A program made the translations under genes and the position numbers. Under the pieces are notes generated by a model. The model searched no databases. It saw only the letters and a program-made list of their open reading frames with translations, and was not told the origin of the DNA. This document shows positions 57,778-64,000 of a stretch of DNA of 64,000 nt, piece by piece (position 1 is the stretch's first letter; each line of letters starts with the position of its first letter). Source of the DNA: Elusimicrobia bacterium GWA2_61_42 (GTDB lineage Bacteria > Elusimicrobiota > Elusimicrobia > Elusimicrobiales > UBA9959); the NCBI GenBank assembly GCA_001799615.1, contig MGTU01000014.1, positions 27,068 through 91,067 on the forward strand. Reading direction: 5' to 3'.

Positions 57778-58545
57778 ATGGCAAAAAAACGAGACAACTG
57801 CATAATCCTGCTGCTGGACGCCCCGGAACCGGAAAAGATCAGCCAGGAACTCAAAACCGCTTTCGGCCCCGAGAGGGCCGCGCACGTCAACAGCGACCTG
57901 CTTCTGAACATTTACAAGATGGCCAAGGCTTTCCCCGACGCCATCCTTATCCTCTCTTACGAGAAGACGGTGCACCACCCCGACCTGACCTGGCTGGACC
58001 CCGAAGACCCCGGCTTCCTCGAGGTGAAGAACCGCTCGCTGGAAGACCGCATGCAGGACGCCTTCCGCCTGGCCTTTTTTACGGGCGCGAAAAAAGCGCT
58101 GCTGCTCAGCCATCTTTCCCCTGAACTTAAAAAGGACTGGCTGTACCAGGCTTTCGACTCCGTCAACGACAAGACCGTGGTGGTCGGCCCCAACCAGGAA
58201 GGCTCCCTTTACCTGCTCGGGCTGACGCAGCAGAACATGAAACTGCTTGAAACGCCCGGCTTCTCGCACGGCAAAAGCGCCGAAACCATGGCCGAGCGCG
58301 TAAAGAAGAACAAGCTTTCCGTCTTTAACACCCCCGAGACGTACGCGGTGACCGGCGAAGAGGCTTTGCGCAAGTGGATGGAGAGCCGCGAGGTTCTGCC
58401 CCCGCTCTTCCACGCCGCGGACCCGCTGCCGCCGCAGCAGCCGGAAGCCCCCCAGGCGCAGGAGCACAAGAAGCATCACAAGCGCCACGGCAAGAACGGT
58501 CAGGAACCGCTTATTCCCCCGACCCCGGAGAAACCGCCCCTTTAA
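57778..58545 (+). CDS. Divergent DUF2064-like (GT-A fold) protein with disordered tail
   Basis: In this 255-residue protein the segment DKTVVVGPNQEGSLYLLGL mirrors the DUF2064 pattern VLGPAEDGGYYLLGL, preceded by KKALLLSHLSPEL where the family has a GTDCPDL-type metal site. The Asp and Cys of that site are missing (LSHLSP), so nucleotidyl- or glycosyl-transfer may be lost. The last ~50 residues are Pro/His/Lys-rich and probably disordered. It lies between nadD and oriC, with its own terminator. Confidence 0.65.
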   Translation: MAKKRDNCIILLLDAPEPEKISQELKTAFGPERAAHVNSDLLLNIYKMAKAFPDAILILSYEKTVHHPDLTWLDPEDPGFLEVKNRSLEDRMQDAFRLAFFTGAKKALLLSHLSPELKKDWLYQAFDSVNDKTVVVGPNQEGSLYLLGLTQQNMKLLETPGFSHGKSAETMAERVKKNKLSVFNTPETYAVTGEEALRKWMESREVLPPLFHAADPLPPQQPEAPQAQEHKKHHKRHGKNGQEPLIPPTPEKPPL

Positions 58546-58576
58546 AGGGCTGCCCGGCCCGGGGAAAAGCAGACAT

Positions 58577-58610
58577 AAAAAAGACGCCGACGCCGGCGCT
58601 TTTTTTATTT
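58577..58610 (+). terminator. Intrinsic terminator before the origin
   Basis: CGCCG-ACGC-CGGCG stem flanked by an A-run and followed by CTTTTTTTATTT, 32 nt past the DUF2064-like stop. Confidence 0.75.
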
Positions 58611-58613
58611 GAC

Positions 58614-58822
58614 TTGGCCGCCTTAAATGTATAATATATAGATATCCTATTAGATAGTTAACACACGGCCTGTTTATTTATATTTTTGCAACATTTTTTC
58701 CCTTAAAACCCGGGGTTTCCATAGGGATTAAAAAAGTTATTAACAGGAAAAACGATTAAAAAACAAGCACTATTCAGGTATTAGGAAAAACTATTAACAG
58801 TTGTGGATAACTTGTGGATAAC
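58614..58822. other. oriC: Candidate replication origin (oriC) upstream of dnaA
   Basis: An AT-rich, gene-free stretch directly before dnaA in an otherwise GC-rich region. Its right end is a tandem 11-bp repeat TTGTGGATAAC/TTGTGGATAAC (58801-58822), each holding a perfect DnaA box (TGTGGATAA, the complement of TTATCCACA). Two TATTAACAG copies (58738-58746, 58792-58800) may be weak boxes. Gene polarity switches near here, consistent with an origin. Only two perfect boxes are seen, fewer than in many oriC regions. Confidence 0.75.
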
Positions 58823-60169
58823 TTAACCGATATCAAGGAAGTATGGCAGGAAGTGATCAAAAAACTCGGCCTCGAGATAGGCGCCGAGTCTATTGACCTG
58901 TGGGTGCGCCCCATTAAGGTTATCCTCGTGGAAGGGGATACCCTTAAGCTGGAAGTGCCGGACTCCATCATCTACAATACGGTGAAGCAGCGCTACGAGG
59001 AGAAGATCGTCGCCCTTATAGCCTCGCTGACCGGCAAAGAGCTGAAGATAAATTATTCTATGTCGCTGGCCCCCTCCGAGGCGCCGCCCCCGCCCAAACC
59101 GGCGCCCGTGGTCCAGGGCCCCCTGCCGGCCAATTATTTTTCGTTCAACCCGAATTACACTTTTGAAAGCTTCATCATGGGCACCTCCAACCGCTTCGCC
59201 CACGCTTCGGCGGAAGGCGTAGCCAAGACCCCGGGGCAGACCAACCCTTTCTTCATCTACAGCGCGCCCGGCCTGGGCAAGACGCACCTGCTGCACGCCA
59301 TAGCCCACGGCATCTTCAAGAACAACTCCAACGCGAAGATCCTCTATACCGCCAGCGAGAATTTCGTCAACGAATACATCGACGCGGTGCGCAGCCAGGC
59401 CACCGAGCAGTTCCGCAGCAAGTACAGGAAACTCGACTGCCTGCTGCTGGACGACATCCAGTTCCTGGTGGACAAGGAACGCAGCGAAGAGGAATTCTTC
59501 TACACCTTTAATTCCCTGTTCGAGTCCAAGAAGCAGATCGTGGTCACCTCGGACCGCCCGCCCCGCGAGCTGGCCCTGGGGCAGCGCCTGATCTCCCGCT
59601 TCCTGTCGGGCGTGGTGGCCGACATCAAGATCCCCGATTTCGAGACCCGCGTGGCCATCCTGCGCCAGAAGCGCGACCAGCATAAATACGAGATCCCGGA
59701 CGACGTGGTCACTTTCATCGCCGAGAACGTTAAAAAGAGCATCAGGGAGCTGGAAGGCTGCCTGATCACGGTGGGAAACTTCTGTTCCAATATGAAGATC
59801 CAGCCGTCCATAGACGCGGTCAAGGAAATAATCAAGGACCACATCAGCGACCCGGAACACGAGGACAAGAAAGTGACCGTGGAACTGATCAAGAACGTGG
59901 TCTCCGACAAATACAACATAGAGCTGAAGGACTTCAACACCAAGAAGCGCAGCGAGGTCATAGCTTTTCCGCGGCAGGTGGCCATGTACCTGGCCTGCAG
60001 CCTGACCGAGATGTCCCTGAACGACATTGGCGACGCCTTCAGCCGGGACCACGCCACGGTGCTCTACGCCAAGAACAAGATAGGCCAGATGGTGCAGACC
60101 GACCCCTATTTCAACGAGACTCTCAACCAGATGATAACTAAGATAAAGAATGTCAGTAACTCGGCATAA
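58814..60169 (+). CDS. dnaA: Chromosomal replication initiator DnaA
   Basis: The 451-residue AAA+ initiator has domain I (KEVWQEVIKKLGLEIGAESIDLWVRPI), a short Pro-rich domain II, domain III with Walker A APGLGKTHLLHAI and Walker B LLLDDIQFLVDKERSEEEFF, and the domain IV DNA-binding signature FSRDHATVLYAKNKIG. The start is GTG, inside the second DnaA box; it is the only start that keeps domain I whole. No Shine-Dalgarno precedes it. dnaN follows after a 118-nt gap. Confidence 0.96.
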   Translation: MDNLTDIKEVWQEVIKKLGLEIGAESIDLWVRPIKVILVEGDTLKLEVPDSIIYNTVKQRYEEKIVALIASLTGKELKINYSMSLAPSEAPPPPKPAPVVQGPLPANYFSFNPNYTFESFIMGTSNRFAHASAEGVAKTPGQTNPFFIYSAPGLGKTHLLHAIAHGIFKNNSNAKILYTASENFVNEYIDAVRSQATEQFRSKYRKLDCLLLDDIQFLVDKERSEEEFFYTFNSLFESKKQIVVTSDRPPRELALGQRLISRFLSGVVADIKIPDFETRVAILRQKRDQHKYEIPDDVVTFIAENVKKSIRELEGCLITVGNFCSNMKIQPSIDAVKEIIKDHISDPEHEDKKVTVELIKNVVSDKYNIELKDFNTKKRSEVIAFPRQVAMYLACSLTEMSLNDIGDAFSRDHATVLYAKNKIGQMVQTDPYFNETLNQMITKIKNVSNSA

Positions 60170-60268
60170 CTGTTAATACGCCCGAATTTTGTCAGGCGTG
60201 TCAGCAATTTACAAAAGACTGTCAATAACTTCTCCCAATGAATTCAACACGGCTGACAGTATTAACAG
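60170..60268. repeat. Inverted repeat spanning the dnaA-dnaN gap
   Basis: CTGTTAATAC (60170-60179) and GTATTAACAG (60259-60268) are perfect 10-bp inverted copies about 80 bp apart. They contain the same TATTAACAG found twice upstream of dnaA. The gap also has several short CTGTC/GACAG elements. It may bind DnaA or another origin factor. Confidence 0.55.
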
Positions 60269-60287
60269 GCTGCTCTTATAGAGGACT

Positions 60288-61409
60288 ATGATTATGAAAA
60301 TAAACAGTAACAGGGAAACCCTGATAAAGGGAATTCAAACGATTCAGGCCGGAGTTTCTTCCAAGACCGGCACCATACCGATACTGCAGAACTTTCTGAT
60401 GGAAACCGAGGACAAGGGCCTGAAAGTGGTCTTTACCGACCTGGAAATGGCCATTAAGCACCATATCCCCGTAACTATAAAGGGAGAGGGCAGTATAACG
60501 GTTCCTATAAAGAAATTCATGGAGATCATCCAGAACCTGGGGGACGACTCCGAGGTCAATATAGCCGTGGACGAGAACAGCCGCATCTCCATCCTGAGCG
60601 GTAAATCCAAGTTCAAGCTGGGCGGCGCCCCCAAGAACGATTACCCCGTGATCCCGGACCTGGATGAGAGCAACTCTTTTAAAGTCCCCGCCAAGACTAT
60701 GGCCGACATGATAAACAGCACCATCTTCTCGGCTTCCACCGAGGACGACAGGCATTTCCTGAACGGCCTGCTCTGGAAATACGAAAAAGACACTTTCTCC
60801 CTTGTGGCCACGGACGGCAGGCGCCTCGCCATAGCCTCTTCCAAAAAAGTGAAGGCGAAAAAAGACTTCAAGGTCATAGTTCCCTCCAAGATCCTGGGGG
60901 AACTGGCCCGCTTTATCAAAGGCGGCGGCGTAAAGGACGCGGAGGAACTGACGGTAGGCCTTTCCTCCAACCAGATAGGCTTTAAACTAGGCAAGACGGT
61001 GTTCATCTCCCGCCTGGTGGAGGGGAATTTCCCTTCCTACGAGCAGATCATTCCCAAGAGCCACGACATGGAGATCTCCCTGAACGCCGCCAAGCTTATG
61101 GCCGTGACCAAGCGCGCGGCCATCTGCTCCAACGAGCGCTCCGGGGCCGTTAAATACACCTTCAAGAAAGACGCCCTGGTGGTGAATTCCGCTTCCCAGA
61201 GCATGGATTTCGAGGACGAGCTGGAAATAGACTACAAAGGCAAGGATTTCCAGATAAGCTTCAACCCAAAATTCGTGATGGACATCCTGAAAGCCGCGGG
61301 GGAAAGCGAGATAACCGCGGAATTCACTTCCCCGGCCACCCCGGCGCTGCTAAGGGTAAAGGGCCGCGAGGACCTGGTTTATATAGTAATGCCGCTGCGC
61401 ACCCAGTAA
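60288..61409 (+). CDS. dnaN: DNA polymerase III sliding clamp (beta subunit)
   Basis: DnaN is the ring-shaped processivity clamp. The 373-residue protein has the three-domain layout, with INSNRETLIKGIQTIQAGVSSK at the start, SVSTEDDRHFLNGLLW-like ASTEDDRHFLNG near residue 148 and the C-terminal VYIVMPLRTQ that forms the partner-binding end. An internal ATG two codons on (60294) is also possible; AGAGG lies 3 nt from the first and 9 nt from the second. Confidence 0.97.
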   Translation: MIMKINSNRETLIKGIQTIQAGVSSKTGTIPILQNFLMETEDKGLKVVFTDLEMAIKHHIPVTIKGEGSITVPIKKFMEIIQNLGDDSEVNIAVDENSRISILSGKSKFKLGGAPKNDYPVIPDLDESNSFKVPAKTMADMINSTIFSASTEDDRHFLNGLLWKYEKDTFSLVATDGRRLAIASSKKVKAKKDFKVIVPSKILGELARFIKGGGVKDAEELTVGLSSNQIGFKLGKTVFISRLVEGNFPSYEQIIPKSHDMEISLNAAKLMAVTKRAAICSNERSGAVKYTFKKDALVVNSASQSMDFEDELEIDYKGKDFQISFNPKFVMDILKAAGESEITAEFTSPATPALLRVKGREDLVYIVMPLRTQ

Positions 61410-61414
61410 TAAAT

Positions 61415-61720
61415 ATGTTCCTTGAGAAGAGAAAGGCCAATTGGACCAGGGCGAACGAGGTGGTGTCTTCCTGGCGTTTCCTGGGGGGCGTGGCCCCCGA
61501 CCGCCTGGCGGTGCTGGACGCGGTCTGGAAGAAGGAAATGGGCCGCCTGGCGGACCATTGCGTGCTGCTCGGGGTGGAGCGGGGCCTGATACTGGTAAAA
61601 CCCTCTTCGGCGGCGGCCGCCAGCGAACTGGCGCTGCGCAGTTCGGTCCTGGTCAAGAGCCTTAACAAGTATTTCAAGCGGCCGTGGATAAAAGCCATAA
61701 AGACGGCCAGCAAAATTTAA
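61415..61720 (+). CDS. DUF721/DciA-like protein
   Basis: The 101-residue protein has the DUF721 form: a helical N-terminus (RANEVVSSWRFLGGV), VWKKEMGRLADHCVLLGVERGLILVKPSSAAAASELAL and a basic end. DciA-type members of this family help load the replicative helicase in bacteria without DnaC. It lies 5 nt after dnaN and before gyrB, the position where recF is often found; recF is absent here. The assignment rests on length, pattern and context. Confidence 0.72.
   Translation: MFLEKRKANWTRANEVVSSWRFLGGVAPDRLAVLDAVWKKEMGRLADHCVLLGVERGLILVKPSSAAAASELALRSSVLVKSLNKYFKRPWIKAIKTASKI

Positions 61721-64000
<2,280 letters not shown>

Overview
The window is high-GC bacterial chromosome, not plasmid or phage. 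It holds a replication origin region with dnaA, dnaN and gyrB, a parABS locus, and about 65 protein genes with few gaps. KdsC, TolC with MacAB, lipoproteins and many Sec-type signal peptides point to a double-membrane (diderm) cell. PilT points to type IV pili. The gene mix and the many small Ala/Pro/Lys-rich secreted proteins would fit a lineage such as Elusimicrobiota, but that is an impression and I could not test it. From the origin (about 58.6 kb) most genes to the left lie on the minus strand and all genes to the right lie on the plus strand, which is the usual polarity away from an origin.

Layout from left to right. 0-2.4 kb: a C11 (clostripain-like) protease and a secreted partner behind a consensus promoter. 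2.4-7.5 kb: an operon parA-parB-secreted protein-asd-lipoprotein-membrane protein, with three parS-like sites upstream. 7.4-9.9 kb: a DUF2089 regulator with two SHOCT/LiaF-like proteins, a Gly/Asp-rich exported protein and an SPFH protein. 10-15.6 kb: a spermidine synthase-like membrane protein, a small HTH protein with paired GTTAAC sites, an epimerase, kdsC and ccdA. 15.6-20.8 kb: pyrCDFE with extra membrane genes and a nitroreductase. 20.8-24.1 kb: a PAS protein and a large AT-richer propeller-like secreted protein. 24.2-32.9 kb: mutL, a CPBP protease, a five-repeat secreted protein, mutS, a dus gene and a zinc-ribbon protein. 33-37.3 kb: tolC-macA-macB. 37.3-40.6 kb: a two-subunit FAD/Fe-S amino-acid-type dehydrogenase. 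40.7-45.1 kb: secreted proteins, folD, a GNAT and a methyltransferase. 45.1-45.7 kb: a gene-free, strongly structured stretch. 45.7-51.4 kb: nadA, a GDPD, a PHP protein, a NifU-like protein, a PduO-like protein, trmO and a cyanophycinase-like protein. 51.4-57.7 kb: the operon nadD/yqeK-lytR_C-pilT-cNMP-rsfS-argS. 57.8-64 kb: a DUF2064-like protein, oriC, dnaA, dnaN, a DUF721 protein and gyrB (cut by the edge).

The least explained part is the 45.29-45.68 kb stretch. It has a long rod-like inverted repeat (19 bp perfect plus extensions) and several GC-rich hairpins, with no credible reading frame and no RNA family that I recognise. Other points of interest are a repeat protein made of five ~67-residue modules, an HTH gene flanked by GTTAAC pairs exactly 10 bp apart, a 19-bp element placed just before two terminators, a RsfS with a histone-H1-like tail, and a dnaA GTG start that sits inside a tandem DnaA box. 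All functional names come from reading motifs in the translations; no database search was run.
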